64,000 bases of DNA from Cellulomonas sp. B6 (GTDB lineage Bacteria > Actinomycetota > Actinomycetes > Actinomycetales > Cellulomonadaceae), in the NCBI RefSeq assembly GCF_001462455.1, contig NZ_LNTD01000072.1, positions 1-64,000 of the forward strand. The letters are read 5' to 3'. The notes beneath the pieces were generated by a model that was given only the letters and a program-made list of their open reading frames with translations, was not told the origin of the DNA and did not search any database. The stretch's first letter is position 1; each line of letters opens with the position of its first letter. Shown here piece by piece: positions 1 through 9,231 of the stretch. Position numbers and translations under genes: made by a program.

Positions 1-2469
1 ACGCCCGGCGCCCGTCCCGGTGCCCCGCGTCCCGCGCAGGGCGGCGGCTCCGGTGCGCCCGGTGGCGCCCGTCCGGGCGCGCCGCGCCCCGCGGCTCGCC
101 CCGGCAACAACCCCTTCGCGCCCTCGCAGGGCATGCCGCGCGGCGGCGACCGCTCCGGCGGTCCGCGTCCCGGCGGTCCCCGCCCGGGCAACAACCCGTT
201 CGCGTCCTCGCAGGGCATGCCGCGTCCCGGTGACCGGCGTCCCGCCGAGGGCGCCCCGGCCGCGGCCGCGGGCGAGCGTCCCGGCGGTCCCCGTCCGGGC
301 GGTCCGCGTCCCGGTGGCCCGCGTCCCAACCCGGGCATGATGCCCGGCCGCACCCAGAGCGGTGTCGGTCGCCCCGGCGAGCGTCCCGCGGGTGCGGGCG
401 CCGGTCGCGGCGGCGGCGGTCGCGGCGGCTTCGGCGGCGGTGCGCGACCCGGTGGCGGTGCTCCCGGCGGTGGCGGCGGCTTCGCCGGTCGTCCCGGCGG
501 CGGCGGTCGTCCCGGCGGTGCCGGTCGCGGCTCGACCCAGGGCGCGTTCGGTCGCGCCGGCGGTCGTCCGGTCCGCGGGCGGAAGTCGAAGCGCGCGAAG
601 CGCCAGGAGTTCGAGGCCATGCAGGCCCCGTCGCTCGGTGGCGTCAGCGTCCCGCGCGGCAACGGCAAGACGGTCATCCGCCTGCGTCACGGCTCGTCGC
701 TCAACGACTTCGCCGACAAGATCGACGCCAACCCGGCAGCCCTCGTCACGGTGCTGTTCCACCTCGGTGAGATGGCGACCGCGACGCAGTCGCTCGACGA
801 GGACACGTTCGGCACGCTCGCGGCCGAGCTCGGCTACGTCATCGAGATGGTGTCGGCCGAGGAGGAGGACCGCGAGCTGCTCGGGTCCTTCGACATCGAC
901 CTCGACGCCGAGCTCGAGGCCGAGGGCGACGACGACCTCATGGCGCGTCCCCCCGTGGTCACCGTCATGGGCCACGTCGACCACGGAAAGACCAAGCTCC
1001 TCGACGCGATCCGCTCCACGGACGTCGTCGCGGGCGAGGCCGGCGGCATCACGCAGCACATCGGTGCCTACCAGGTCCGTGCCGAGCACGAGGGCCAGGA
1101 GCGGGCCATCACGTTCATCGACACCCCGGGTCACGAGGCGTTCACCGCCATGCGTGCCCGTGGTGCGCAGGTCACCGACATCGCGATCCTCGTGGTCGCG
1201 GCGGACGACGGCGTGATGCCCCAGACCATCGAGGCGCTCAACCACGCGCAGGCGGCCAACGTGCCGATCGTCGTGGCGGTCAACAAGGTGGACAAGGAGT
1301 CGGCGAACCCCGACAAGATCCGCCAGCAGCTGACCGAGTACAACCTCGTGGCCGAGGAGTACGGCGGCGACACGATGTTCGTCAACGTCTCGGCGAAGCA
1401 GCGCATGGGCATCGACGAGCTCCTCGAGGCCGTCCTGCTCACCGCCGACGCGTCGCTCGACCTGCGGGCCAACCCCGACAAGGACGCGCGTGGCGTCGCC
1501 ATCGAGGCGAACCTCGACAAGGGCCGCGGCGCGGTCGCGACCGTCCTGGTCCAGTCCGGCACGCTGCGCGTCGGTGACGCGATCGTCGCGGGCACGGCCC
1601 ACGGCCGCGTCCGCGCGATGTTCGACGAGCACGGCGAGACCGTCGCCGAGGCGGGCCCGGCCCGTCCGGTCCAGGTCCTCGGCCTGGCGTCGGTGCCGAG
1701 CGCGGGTGACACGTTCCTCGTGGCGCCCGACGAGCGGACCGCGCGGCAGATCGCCGAGAAGCGCGAGGCGGCCGAGCGTGCCGCCCTCCTGGCCAAGCGC
1801 CGCAAGCGCATCAGCCTCGAGGACTTCACGCAGGCGCTCCAGCAGGGCAAGGTCGAGACCCTCAACCTCGTCCTCAAGGGCGACGTGTCGGGTGCCGTCG
1901 AGGCGCTCGAGGACGCGCTGCTCAAGATCGACGTCGGCGACGAGGTCGACCTGCGCGTCATCCACCGCGGTGTGGGTGCCATCACGCAGAACGACGTCAA
2001 CCTCGCCACCGTCGACAACGCGATCATCATCGGCTTCAACGTGAAGTACGCGGAGCGCGTCGAGGAGCTGGCCGACCGCGAGGGCGTCGACGTGCGCTTC
2101 TACTCGGTCATCTACCAGGCGATCGACGACGTCGAGGCGGCCCTCAAGGGCATGCTCAAGCCGGAGTACGAGGAGGTGCAGCTCGGGACCGCCGAGGTGC
2201 GCGAGGTGTTCCGCTCCTCCAAGTTCGGCAACATCGCCGGTTCGCTCGTGCGCTCGGGCACGATCGTCCGCAACTCGAAGGCCCGCGTCCTGCGCGGCGG
2301 CAAGGTCGTGGGGGACAACCTCACGATCGAGTCGCTCAAGCGCTTCAAGGACGACGCGACCGAGGTCCGCGAGGGCTACGAGTGCGGTATCGGTCTCGGG
2401 TCGTTCAACGACCTGCAGCCCGAGGACGTCATCGAGACGTGGGAGATGCGGGAGAAGCCGCGTTCGTGA
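1..2469 (+). CDS. infB: Translation initiation factor IF-2 (5' end outside window)
   Basis: GTPase that delivers initiator tRNA to the 30S subunit and promotes subunit joining. The reading frame is open from base 1, so the true start lies upstream; 822 residues are visible. The first ~200 are a low-complexity Gly/Pro/Arg region typical of actinobacterial IF-2, followed by the IF2_N-type region. The G domain shows GHVDHGKT (G1), DTPGHEAF (G3, with the catalytic His), NKVD (G4) and SAK (G5); domains II to IV follow and end in [15 protein letters not shown]. The frame is intact to the TGA. It lies upstream of rbfA and truB, the conserved order of the nusA-infB translation operon. Identification is certain; only the N-terminus is missing. 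Confidence 0.98.
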   Translation, partial: TPGARPGAPRPAQGGGSGAPGGARPGAPRPAARPGNNPFAPSQGMPRGGDRSGGPRPGGPRPGNNPFASSQGMPRPGDRRPAEGAPAAAAGERPGGPRPGGPRPGGPRPNPGMMPGRTQSGVGRPGERPAGAGAGRGGGGRGGFGGGARPGGGAPGGGGGFAGRPGGGGRPGGAGRGSTQGAFGRAGGRPVRGRKSKRAKRQEFEAMQAPSLGGVSVPRGNGKTVIRLRHGSSLNDFADKIDANPAALVTVLFHLGEMATATQSLDEDTFGTLAAELGYVIEMVSAEEEDRELLGSFDIDLDAELEAEGDDDLMARPPVVTVMGHVDHGKTKLLDAIRSTDVVAGEAGGITQHIGAYQVRAEHEGQERAITFIDTPGHEAFTAMRARGAQVTDIAILVVAADDGVMPQTIEALNHAQAANVPIVVAVNKVDKESANPDKIRQQLTEYNLVAEEYGGDTMFVNVSAKQRMGIDELLEAVLLTADASLDLRANPDKDARGVAIEANLDKGRGAVATVLVQSGTLRVGDAIVAGTAHGRVRAMFDEHGETVAEAGPARPVQVLGLASVPSAGDTFLVAPDERTARQIAEKREAAERAALLAKRRKRISLEDFTQALQQGKVETLNLVLKGDVSGAVEALEDALLKIDVGDEVDLRVIHRGVGAITQNDVNLATVDNAIIIGFNVKYAERVEELADREGVDVRFYSVIYQAIDDVEAALKGMLKPEYEEVQLGTAEVREVFRSSKFGNIAGSLVRSGTIVRNSKARVLRGGKVVGDNLTIESLKRFKDDATEVREGYECGIGLGSFNDLQPEDVIETWEMREKPRS
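100..225 (+). repeat. Two copies of a PGNNPFA-x-SQGMPR repeat in IF-2
   Basis: Bases 100-141 and 184-225 encode near-identical 14-residue units (PGNNPFA, then P or S, then SQGMPR) spaced 84 bp apart inside the disordered Gly/Pro/Arg region of IF-2. DNA identity is high with a few substitutions, which suggests in-frame duplication. Flanking GGPRPGG units add to the low complexity. Confidence 0.85.
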
Positions 2470-2477
2470 GGTTCGTT

Positions 2478-2510
2478 GCCCGGGGGTGAGCCACGTGCTC
2501 GCCCCCGGGC
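2478..2510. other. Hairpin immediately after infB
   Basis: Bases 2478-2490 pair with 2498-2510 in a 13-bp stem (one G-U) around a 7-nt loop, starting 9 nt after the infB stop. There is no T-tract. It may be a transcript 3' end or an attenuator before rbfA. Confidence 0.65.
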
Positions 2511-2517
2511 GGCCTCC

Positions 2518-2591
2518 GGGAGGGGTGCGGCGGGCCTACCGCGGGCCTGGCGGCCCGTGCCAGGCCCACCACGGCCCGCCGCACCCCTCCC
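2518..2591. other. 74-nt long compound inverted repeat between infB and rbfA
   Basis: Bases 2518-2536 are the perfect reverse complement of 2573-2591 (19 bp). Inside the loop, 2543-2550 pairs with 2560-2567 (8 bp). The result is a very stable two-tier hairpin in the 196-bp infB-rbfA gap. No T-tract follows. It could be a terminator/attenuator, an RNase III processing site or a small dispersed repeat; the sequence alone does not decide. Confidence 0.75.
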
Positions 2592-2665
2592 TGCGGCCAC
2601 CCTCGTCAGTGGTGAGGTACCCCACGCCCCCGGGAGGGGGAGGGCCTGGAAGGAAGGCTGGACAC

Positions 2666-3100
2666 ATGGCTGACACAGGGCGGGCGCGCAAGCTCGCGGA
2701 GCGGGTGCAGCAGGTCGTCGCGCAGATGATCGACACGCGCGTGAAGGACCCGCGGCTCGGGTTCGTGACGGTGACCGACGTGCGCGTCACCGGCGACCTG
2801 CAGCACGCGGACGTGTACTACACCGTGCTCGGGGACGACGAGGCGCGCGCGGGGTCCGCGAAGGCGCTCGAGAGCGCCAAGGGGCTCATCCGCTCCGAGG
2901 TCGGCAAGCAGACGGGCATCCGGCTCACGCCGACGCTCGCGTTCCACCTCGACGCGGTCCCCGAGACCGCGGCGCACCTCGAGTCGGCGCTGTCCGAGGC
3001 GGCCCGTCGGGACGCCGAGGTCGCGCGCCTCGCGCAGGGTGCCCGGTACGCCGGCGACGAGGACCCGTACCGCCGCGCCGACGACGACACCGCCGAGTGA
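2666..3100 (+). CDS. rbfA: Ribosome-binding factor A
   Basis: Assembly factor for the 30S subunit that acts on the 5' region of 16S rRNA. It has 144 residues. The compact KH-like fold is recognisable from VKDPRLGFVTVTDVRVT and the conserved N-terminal helix RARKLAERVQQVVAQMI. The frame is open further upstream, but the ATG at 2666 (MADTGRARK) matches family N-termini and has a purine-rich site (GGAAGG, 2650-2656) before it. The C-terminal ~20 residues are acidic and probably disordered. Its TGA overlaps the GTG of truB by 4 bp, so the two are translationally coupled. Two large hairpins separate it from infB. Confidence 0.95.
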   Translation: MADTGRARKLAERVQQVVAQMIDTRVKDPRLGFVTVTDVRVTGDLQHADVYYTVLGDDEARAGSAKALESAKGLIRSEVGKQTGIRLTPTLAFHLDAVPETAAHLESALSEAARRDAEVARLAQGARYAGDEDPYRRADDDTAE

Positions 3101-4053
3101 GCCGACCCGAGCGGGCGGCCCGCCCGCCCGCCGGGCCGCGCCGCCCCACGGCCGACGACGGCGTGCTCGTCGTCGACAAGCCCGCGGGCTGGACCAGCCA
3201 CGACGTCGTGGCCCGCGTGCGGCGGCTGGCGTCGACCCGCAAGGTCGGCCACGCCGGCACGCTCGACCCCATGGCGACGGGCGTGCTGGTGATCGGCGTC
3301 GGGCGTGCGACCCGTCTGCTCACGTACGTCACGGGCGCCGACAAGGACTACACCGCCACCGTGCGCCTCGGGGTCGCGACGACCACCGACGACGCCGAGG
3401 GCGAGACCGTGGTCGTCCACGACGCGTCGGGCCTCACGCGGGACGACCTCGCCGCACCCGTGGCCGCGCTCACCGGCGACATCCAGCAGGTGCCGAGCAG
3501 CGTGTCGGCCATCAAGGTCGACGGGCAGCGCGCCTACGCCCGCGTGCGGTCCGGCGAGGACGTCGAGCTCGCCGCGCGCCCGGTGCACGTGGCCCGTCTC
3601 GACGTGCTCGACGTGCGTCCCGCGACCGTCGACGGCGTCGGGGTCCTCGACGTCGACGTGGCCGTGACCTGCTCGTCGGGCACGTACGTCCGTGCCCTGG
3701 CGAGGGACCTGGGTGCGGCGCTCGGCGTCGGCGGGCACCTCACCGCGCTGCGCCGGACCCGTGTGGCGGGCTACGGGCTGGCCGACGCACGCACGCTCGA
3801 CGCCCTCGCGGCCACGCCCGAGGACCGGGCGGTGGCGGTCCTTCCGCTCGCGGACGCCGCGCGTGCCGCGCTGCCGGCGCGCGAGCTCGACGAGGCGGAT
3901 GCCCGCGCGCTGTCCTACGGCCAGGGCGTCGACGCCACCGGTGCGCCGGACGGGCCGCTCGCCGCGCTCGGGCCCGACGGGTCGCTCGTCGCGGTGGTCG
4001 AGCGTCGCGGGCCCCGGCTGCGGCCTGTCGTGGTGTTCTCGCCCGCGTCCTGA
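3097..4053 (+). CDS. truB: tRNA pseudouridine-55 synthase
   Basis: Converts U55 of the tRNA T-loop to pseudouridine. It has 318 residues, a normal length for actinobacterial TruB. The catalytic motif GHAGTLDPMATGVL places the nucleophile at Asp57. DKPAGWTSHDVV (residues 27-38) and the SAIKVDGQRAYARVR segment are further family signatures, and a C-terminal PUA-like extension is present. The GTG start overlaps the rbfA stop (GTGA). Downstream, the usual neighbour ribF is displaced by the cellulase cenC. Confidence 0.97.
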   Translation: MSRPERAARPPAGPRRPTADDGVLVVDKPAGWTSHDVVARVRRLASTRKVGHAGTLDPMATGVLVIGVGRATRLLTYVTGADKDYTATVRLGVATTTDDAEGETVVVHDASGLTRDDLAAPVAALTGDIQQVPSSVSAIKVDGQRAYARVRSGEDVELAARPVHVARLDVLDVRPATVDGVGVLDVDVAVTCSSGTYVRALARDLGAALGVGGHLTALRRTRVAGYGLADARTLDALAATPEDRAVAVLPLADAARAALPARELDEADARALSYGQGVDATGAPDGPLAALGPDGSLVAVVERRGPRLRPVVVFSPAS

Positions 4054-4129
4054 GCGCTCCTCCGCGTCGAGCGGACGAGCGTGATGGGACGCCGTGCCGC
4101 CCCGATGCGCACCGCAGCACGTCGGACTC

Positions 4130-4158
4130 TTCCGGATCGTCCGGTTCACCCCTACCCT
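4130..4158 (+). promoter_or_regulatory. Candidate cenC promoter
   Basis: TTCCGG (4130-4135) and TACCCT (4153-4158) are 17 bp apart, which would place transcription start near 4165, upstream of the CelR-type palindrome. The -35 is a weak match, so the pair is tentative. Confidence 0.4.
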
Positions 4159-4190
4159 GGCTCGCACGACGAGCGCCTCCCACACCGAGG

Positions 4191-4204
4191 TGGGAGCGCT
4201 CCCG
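4191..4204. promoter_or_regulatory. CelR-type operator of cenC
   Basis: TGGGAGCGCTCCCG matches the 14-bp CelR site (TGGGAGCGCTCCCA) of Thermobifida fusca at 13 of 14 positions; the inner 12 bp are a perfect palindrome. It lies 18 bp before the cenC start and downstream of the candidate -10. That position suits a LacI-family repressor released by cellobiose. The repressor gene itself is not in this window. Confidence 0.85.
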
Positions 4205-4221
4205 AACCCAGGGGAGACGAC

Positions 4222-7200
4222 GTGGTTTCTCGACGTGCACGACGGACCGCCCGCGTGGCGACCGCCCTCACGGCCGCCGCCGTCCTCGCCGGCGCCGGGC
4301 TGGCGCCCGCGACGGCGGTCGACGACGACTTCGACGACGGGCCCGGCGCGTGGGTCGCCTACGGCACGGACGGCGACGTGGACACGAGCGCGGGGGCGCT
4401 GTGCGTCGACGTGCCTGCCGGCTCCGCGCAGTACGGCGTGGGCGTCGTGCTCAACGGCGTCGCTGTCGAGGAGGGGACGACCTACACGCTCGCGTACACG
4501 GCCAGCGCGTCGACCGACGTCACGATCCGGGCGCTCGTCGGCCAGAACGGCGCGCCCTACGGCACGGTGCTCGACACGAGCCCGTCCCTCACGGCCTCAC
4601 CCACGGCCGTCGAGGAGGTGTTCACCGCGACCGCGTCCTACCCCGCGACGGCGACGGACGAGGAGCCCGAGGGGCAGATCGCGTTCCAGCTCGGCGGGTT
4701 CACGCCCGACGCGTGGACGTTCTGCCTCGACGACGTCACGTTCTCCGGCGACGCCGAGCTCCTGCCGCACACGTCGTTCGCCGAGGACCTCGGGCCCTGG
4801 GGCCTGTACGGCACGGGCGACCCGACGTTCGCCGACGGCGAGATGTGCGTCGACGTGCCCGGCGGCAACGCGAACCCGTGGGACGCGGGTCTGTCGTTCA
4901 CGGGCCTGCCGATCGAGGAGGGCGAGAACTACGTGCTGACCTTCACGGGTCGCACGGAGCCCGCCACTCCCGTGCGCGCGATCGTCGGCGAGGGCGGCGG
5001 TGCGTACCGTACGGTGCTCGACCAGTCCGCCGCACCGCTCGGGACGCAGGCCACGACCCTGACGTACCCGTTCACGGCGGCGCACACGTTCCCCGCCGAC
5101 GGCGAGGCCGCCGGCCAGGTGGCGTTCCACCTGGGCAAGGCCGCGCCGTACACGTTCTGCCTCTCGGAGGTCTCGTTGACCACGTCCGCCACCCCGCCGC
5201 CCGCCTACGAGCCGGACACCGGTCCGCGCGTGCGCGTCAACCAGGTGGGGTACCTGCCGCAGGGCCCGAAGCGCGCGACGCTCGTGACCGACGCGACGGA
5301 GCCCGTCGCGTGGGAGCTGCACGACGCCGACGGCGCGACCCTCGCGCAGGGCACGACGCAGGTCGTCGGCGCGGACGCGTCGTCGGGTCGGGACGTGCAC
5401 GTCGTCGACTTCTCCGACGTCACGGCCACGGGGACCGGTCTGACGCTCGTCGCGGACGGCGAGACGAGCCACCCGTTCGCGATCGCCGCGGACCTGTACG
5501 CCCAGCTGCGGTACGACGCGCTCAACTACTTCTACCTCGCGCGGTCGGGCACCGACATCGAGGCGTCGATCGTCGGCGAGCAGTACGCGCGCGAGGCCGG
5601 GCACGTCGGCGTCGCCCCGAACCAGGGCGACACCGCGGTGCCGTGCATCGGGCCGCGCGACTACTACGACGGCTGGACGTGCGACTACACGCTCGACGTG
5701 AGCGGCGGCTGGTACGACGCGGGCGACCACGGCAAGTACGTCGTCAACGGCGGCATCGCCGTCGCGCAGCTGCTCTCGACGTACGAGCGCACGCTCACGG
5801 CCGCGACGGCGCAGCCGGGTGCGCTGGACGACGGCACGCTCGCCCTGCCGGAGCACGGCGACGGCGTCCCCGACGTCCTCGACGAGGCGCGCTGGGAGCT
5901 CGACTGGATGCTGCGGATGGTCGCGCCGTCCGGCGAGTACGCCGGCATGGTGCACCACAAGATCCACGACGAGGGCTGGACGGGTCTGCCGCTCATGCCC
6001 GCGGACGACGCGCAGCCGCGCTCGCTGCACCGGCCGTCCACGGCGGCGACGCTCAACGTCGCGGCCGTCGCGGCCCAGGGCGCGCGCCTGTTCGCGCCGT
6101 ACGACCAGGGGTTCGCCGACACGCTGCTCGCGGCGGCGCGCTCGACGTACGACGCGGCGCTCGCGCACCCCGACGTCTACGCACCGGCCGCCGCGGGCAG
6201 CGACGGCGGCGGCCCGTACGACGACGCCGACGTCACCGACGAGTTCTACTGGGCGGCCGCCGAGCTGTTCGTCACGACCGGTGAGCAGCGGTACGCCGAC
6301 GACGTCGCGGCCAGCCGGCACCACACGGGCGACGTGTTCGGCGTCGGCGGGTTCTCGTGGGGGAGCACGGCCGCGCTGGGCCGGCTCACGCTCGCGACCG
6401 TGCCGAACGCGCTGCCCGACCGCGACGCGGCCAGGGCGTCGGTCGTCGCCGCGGCCGACGCGTACCTCGCGGCCCAGGACGCGCAGCCGTGGGGCTCGGT
6501 GTACTCGCCGACCGGTGGCGTGTACGACTGGGGCTCGAACTCCTCGGTCGCGAACATCCTCGTCGTGACCGCGACCGCGTACGACCTCACGCACGACGAG
6601 CGGTACCTGCGCGGCACGCTCGAGGGCCTCGACTACCTGTTCGGCCGCAACGCCCTCAACCACTCCTACGTGACGGGCTGGGGGACGGTGTCGTCGCAGA
6701 ACCAGCACTCGCGCTGGTTCGCGGCGCAGCTCGACCCGTCGCTGCCGCACCCGCCGGTCGGCTCGCTCGCCGGCGGGCCCAACTCGATCGCCTCCACGTG
6801 GGACCCGACCATGCAGGCCGCGTTCACCGAGGGGTGCGCACCGGCCACCTGCTACCTCGACGAGATCAGCTCGTGGGCGTCGAACGAGCTCACGATCAAC
6901 TGGAACTCGGCGCTGTCGTGGGTCGCGTCGTTCGTCGCGGACCAGCGCGACGGGTCGGTCGCGGCGGTCGCGCCCGCCGTCACGACCCAGCCGGTCGACG
7001 TCAGCGTCGCGCTCGGTGCGACTGCGACGTTCACGGCCGCCGCCTCGGGCGTCCCGGCGCCGACCGTGCAGTGGCAGGTCGGTGACGGTCGCGGGTGGCG
7101 GGACGTCGCCGGTGCGACCGGTGCGTCGCTCGACGTCGTCGCGACCGCGGCGAACGCCGGCACGAGGTACCGCGCGGTGTTCACGAACGCGTCGGGCTCC

Positions 7201-7518
7201 GTGACGAGCGACGTCGCCCGCCTGGTCGTCGCGTCGTCCGCGCCCGTCGTCGTGCGGCAGCCGGCCGACACGACGGCGCGCCTGGGCACCTGGGCGACGT
7301 TCGAGGCGGCGGCGAGCGGGTACCCGCAGCCGACGGTCCGCTGGCAGTTCCGCTGGTTCTCCGGTCCGTGGCTGCCCGTGCCCGGTGCGCACGCCACGAC
7401 CCTGCGGGTGCCGGTCACGCCGCTGGCGATCGGCACGCAGTACCGCGCGGTCTTCACGAACGACGCCGGGCGTGCCACCTCCGACGGGGCGCGGCTGACG
7501 CTGCGGTTCGGGCGCTGA
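4222..7518 (+). CDS. cenC: Secreted GH9 endoglucanase, CenC type
   Basis: Extracellular beta-1,4-glucanase that degrades cellulose. It has 1098 residues with the same order as C. fimi CenC: a signal peptide (residues 1-32, Arg-rich start, hydrophobic core, cut after ATA), two CBM4 modules (~33-180 and ~185-335), a CelD_N Ig-like domain (~340-440, starting RVRVNQVGYLP), the GH9 catalytic domain (~445-910) and two C-terminal Ig-like modules. Catalytic residues are visible: GGWYDAGDHGKY with Asp499 and Asp502 (base and helper), and NELTINWN with the acid Glu889. The GTG at 4222 is chosen because GGGGAG lies 5 nt upstream and a signal peptide follows at once; an upstream in-frame GTG at 4081 would spoil the signal. 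It has its own operator and terminator. Confidence 0.96.
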   Translation: MVSRRARRTARVATALTAAAVLAGAGLAPATAVDDDFDDGPGAWVAYGTDGDVDTSAGALCVDVPAGSAQYGVGVVLNGVAVEEGTTYTLAYTASASTDVTIRALVGQNGAPYGTVLDTSPSLTASPTAVEEVFTATASYPATATDEEPEGQIAFQLGGFTPDAWTFCLDDVTFSGDAELLPHTSFAEDLGPWGLYGTGDPTFADGEMCVDVPGGNANPWDAGLSFTGLPIEEGENYVLTFTGRTEPATPVRAIVGEGGGAYRTVLDQSAAPLGTQATTLTYPFTAAHTFPADGEAAGQVAFHLGKAAPYTFCLSEVSLTTSATPPPAYEPDTGPRVRVNQVGYLPQGPKRATLVTDATEPVAWELHDADGATLAQGTTQVVGADASSGRDVHVVDFSDVTATGTGLTLVADGETSHPFAIAADLYAQLRYDALNYFYLARSGTDIEASIVGEQYAREAGHVGVAPNQGDTAVPCIGPRDYYDGWTCDYTLDVSGGWYDAGDHGKYVVNGGIAVAQLLSTYERTLTAATAQPGALDDGTLALPEHGDGVPDVLDEARWELDWMLRMVAPSGEYAGMVHHKIHDEGWTGLPLMPADDAQPRSLHRPSTAATLNVAAVAAQGARLFAPYDQGFADTLLAAARSTYDAALAHPDVYAPAAAGSDGGGPYDDADVTDEFYWAAAELFVTTGEQRYADDVAASRHHTGDVFGVGGFSWGSTAALGRLTLATVPNALPDRDAARASVVAAADAYLAAQDAQPWGSVYSPTGGVYDWGSNSSVANILVVTATAYDLTHDERYLRGTLEGLDYLFGRNALNHSYVTGWGTVSSQNQHSRWFAAQLDPSLPHPPVGSLAGGPNSIASTWDPTMQAAFTEGCAPATCYLDEISSWASNELTINWNSALSWVASFVADQRDGSVAAVAPAVTTQPVDVSVALGATATFTAAASGVPAPTVQWQVGDGRGWRDVAGATGASLDVVATAANAGTRYRAVFTNASGSVTSDVARLVVASSAPVVVRQPADTTARLGTWATFEAAASGYPQPTVRWQFRWFSGPWLPVPGAHATTLRVPVTPLAIGTQYRAVFTNDAGRATSDGARLTLRFGR

Positions 7519-7522
7519 GGTG

Positions 7523-7562
7523 CGACGGCGCCCCGTCGGTCGCGACCGGCGGGGCGCCGTCG
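7523..7562 (+). terminator. Terminator after cenC
   Basis: A 13-bp perfect stem (7523-7535 with 7550-7562) encloses the self-complementary inner segment CGGTCGCGACCG, so nearly all 40 nt can pair. It begins 5 nt after the cenC stop. A T-tract is absent, which is usual for GC-rich actinobacteria. Confidence 0.85.
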
Positions 7563-7690
7563 TCCGTGCTCCGCACGTCGCCGCGCGTCCCCGGCGGACT
7601 CGTCGCCGCGGCCGGTGACGGCCACGGGCCCCGGGCGTGGCAGGCTTGTCCGCCGGGTCCCGCGTGCGCGGGGCGCAGACGGGAGCGGGT

Positions 7691-8677
7691 GTGCAGGTCT
7701 GGACCGACGTGTCGCAGGTGCCCACGGCGTGGGGGCCGTCCGTCGTGACGCTCGGCAACTTCGACGGCGTCCACCGCGGGCACGTCGCGGTGCTGACGCG
7801 CATGGTCGCCGACGCGCGCGCCGTGGGCGCGCAGGCGGTCGCCGTGACGTTCACGCCGCACCCCGCACAGGTGCACCGGCCGCTCGAGGCGCCGCCGCTG
7901 CTGCTGGGCGACGCGGACCGGCTCGAGCTGCTCGCCGGCACGGGGCTGGACGCCGCGCTGCTCGTCACGTACACGCTCGACTTCGCGCGGCAGACGCCTG
8001 AGGCATTCGTGCGGCGCTACCTCGTGGACGCGCTGCACGCGCGGACCGTCGTGGTGGGCCGTGACGTGCGGTTCGGCTGGCAGAACGCGGGTGACCTGAC
8101 GACGATGCGCGAGCTGGGGGAGCGGCACGGCTTCGAGGTCGAGGTCATCGACGACGTGCGTCCCGACGACGAGGACGCGCCGGGCTACCGACGCTGGTCC
8201 TCGACGTGGGTGCGCGAGCTCCTCGCGGCCGGTGACGTCCGTGCCGCGAGCGACGTGCTCGGGCGCACGCACCACGTGCGGGGCGTCGTCGTGCACGGCG
8301 ACGCGCGCGGCCGCGAGCTCGGGTACCCCACGGCGAACCTGGGCGACGTCGCGGGCATGATCCCCGCCGACGGCGTGTACGCGGGGTGGCTGCGCCGCGA
8401 GCGGCGCGCCGACGGCACGTCCGTGCCGGAGTCCGAGCGCGTGCTGCCCGCGGCCGTGTCGATCGGCACCAACCCGACCTTCGACGGGCGCGACCGCCGC
8501 GTCGAGGCCTACGTGCTGGACCGCACCGACCTCGACCTCTACGACGACGAGGTCGTGCTCGAGCTCGTCGAGCGGCTGCGTCCGACGCTGCGGTTCGACT
8601 CGGTCGACGCGCTGCTCGAGCGCATGGCCCGCGACGTCGACGACGTGCGGCGGGTGCTCGCGGTCTCCGCACCCTGA
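7691..8677 (+). CDS. ribF: Bifunctional riboflavin kinase / FMN adenylyltransferase
   Basis: Makes FMN from riboflavin, then FAD from FMN. It has 328 residues. The N-terminal adenylyltransferase shows TLGNFDGVHRGH and FTPHPAQVHRP. The C-terminal kinase shows GDARGRELGYPTANLG, the ADGVYAGW segment and IGTNPTFDGRDRRVEAYVLD. The GTG at 7691 is preferred over an in-frame start at 7637 because GGGAG (7681-7685) precedes it and the protein then begins like family members. A possible -10, CAGGCT, lies at 7641-7646. Its position before rpsO-pnp is conserved in actinobacteria. Confidence 0.95.
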   Translation: MQVWTDVSQVPTAWGPSVVTLGNFDGVHRGHVAVLTRMVADARAVGAQAVAVTFTPHPAQVHRPLEAPPLLLGDADRLELLAGTGLDAALLVTYTLDFARQTPEAFVRRYLVDALHARTVVVGRDVRFGWQNAGDLTTMRELGERHGFEVEVIDDVRPDDEDAPGYRRWSSTWVRELLAAGDVRAASDVLGRTHHVRGVVVHGDARGRELGYPTANLGDVAGMIPADGVYAGWLRRERRADGTSVPESERVLPAAVSIGTNPTFDGRDRRVEAYVLDRTDLDLYDDEVVLELVERLRPTLRFDSVDALLERMARDVDDVRRVLAVSAP

Positions 8678-8718
8678 TCACGGCGTCGGACCCACGGACC
8701 GCACGTGCCGAGGTGCGG

Positions 8719-8724
8719 TAGAGT
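8719..8724 (+). promoter_or_regulatory. Candidate -10 of the rpsO promoter
   Basis: TAGAGT lies 89 nt before the rpsO start in the ribF-rpsO gap and predicts a leader of about 80 nt. No convincing -35 is visible. Confidence 0.5.
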
Positions 8725-8812
8725 GACCGTGCCGTACGACCGGCCGCGGACCGAGAGAGCCCGGGTGGACATGCCCCGGCGCACCGCGCAACGAAGATCC
8801 TGAGGAGACACC

Positions 8813-9082
8813 GTGTCGCTCGACCCCGCCACGAAGCAGGCCATCATGGCCGAGTACGCCACCCACGAGGGCGACACCGGCTCGCCCGAGGTCCAGATCG
8901 CCGTGCTGACGCGCCGCATCAACGACCTGAACGAGCACCTCAAGGAGCACAAGCACGACCACCACAGCCGTCGTGGTCTGCTCCTCCTGGTCGGGCGCCG
9001 TCGTCGCCTCCAGGCCTACCTGCAGAAGATCGACATCAACCGCTACCGCGCCCTCATCGAGCGGCTCGGCCTGCGTCGCTGA
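8813..9082 (+). CDS. rpsO: 30S ribosomal protein S15
   Basis: Primary 16S rRNA-binding protein of the central domain. At 89 residues it is the normal length. Signatures include [35 protein letters not shown] and the [10 protein letters not shown] segment. The GTG start has an AGGAGA site (8801-8806). It is followed by a strong hairpin and then pnp, the ancient rpsO-pnp pairing. Confidence 0.98.
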   Translation: MSLDPATKQAIMAEYATHEGDTGSPEVQIAVLTRRINDLNEHLKEHKHDHHSRRGLLLLVGRRRRLQAYLQKIDINRYRALIERLGLRR

Positions 9083-9089
9083 ACCACCT

Positions 9090-9124
9090 GGACCAGCCCG
9101 GACCGTCTCGGTCCGGGCTGGTCC
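9090..9124 (+). terminator. 15-bp hairpin between rpsO and pnp
   Basis: Bases 9090-9104 are the exact reverse complement of 9110-9124, with a 5-nt loop, starting 7 nt after rpsO. It is a strong intrinsic terminator or processing hairpin. Partial readthrough would be needed if pnp depends on the rpsO promoter. Confidence 0.85.
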
Positions 9125-9200
9125 TGCGTACGGGGTCGGTACCCCGCACGCACGCACCACCGCATCCCACCGCGCCGACCCGCTCGTCCGGTCCTCGGTA

Positions 9201-9231
9201 GTGGCTCCCGGAACTCGTGTCCGGGTACCAC
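9201..9231 (+). promoter_or_regulatory. Second hairpin in the pnp leader
   Basis: GTGG (9201-9204) pairs with CCAC (9228-9231), and CCCGGA (9207-9212) with TCCGGG (9220-9225), separated by a 2x2 internal loop. The structure sits 54 nt before the pnp start. In E. coli, PNPase controls its own mRNA through an RNase III-cut leader hairpin, so a similar role is possible here. Confidence 0.5.

Noticed and set aside
4052-4059. GAGCGCTC palindrome after truB as a second CelR site
   Set aside because: Only the central 8 bp match; the flanking GG/CC needed for the 14-bp site are missing.
3039-6284. A 1081-codon plus-strand frame overlapping truB and cenC
   Set aside because: Arg/Pro/Gly-rich translation with no domain; the alternative frames encode clear TruB and CenC.
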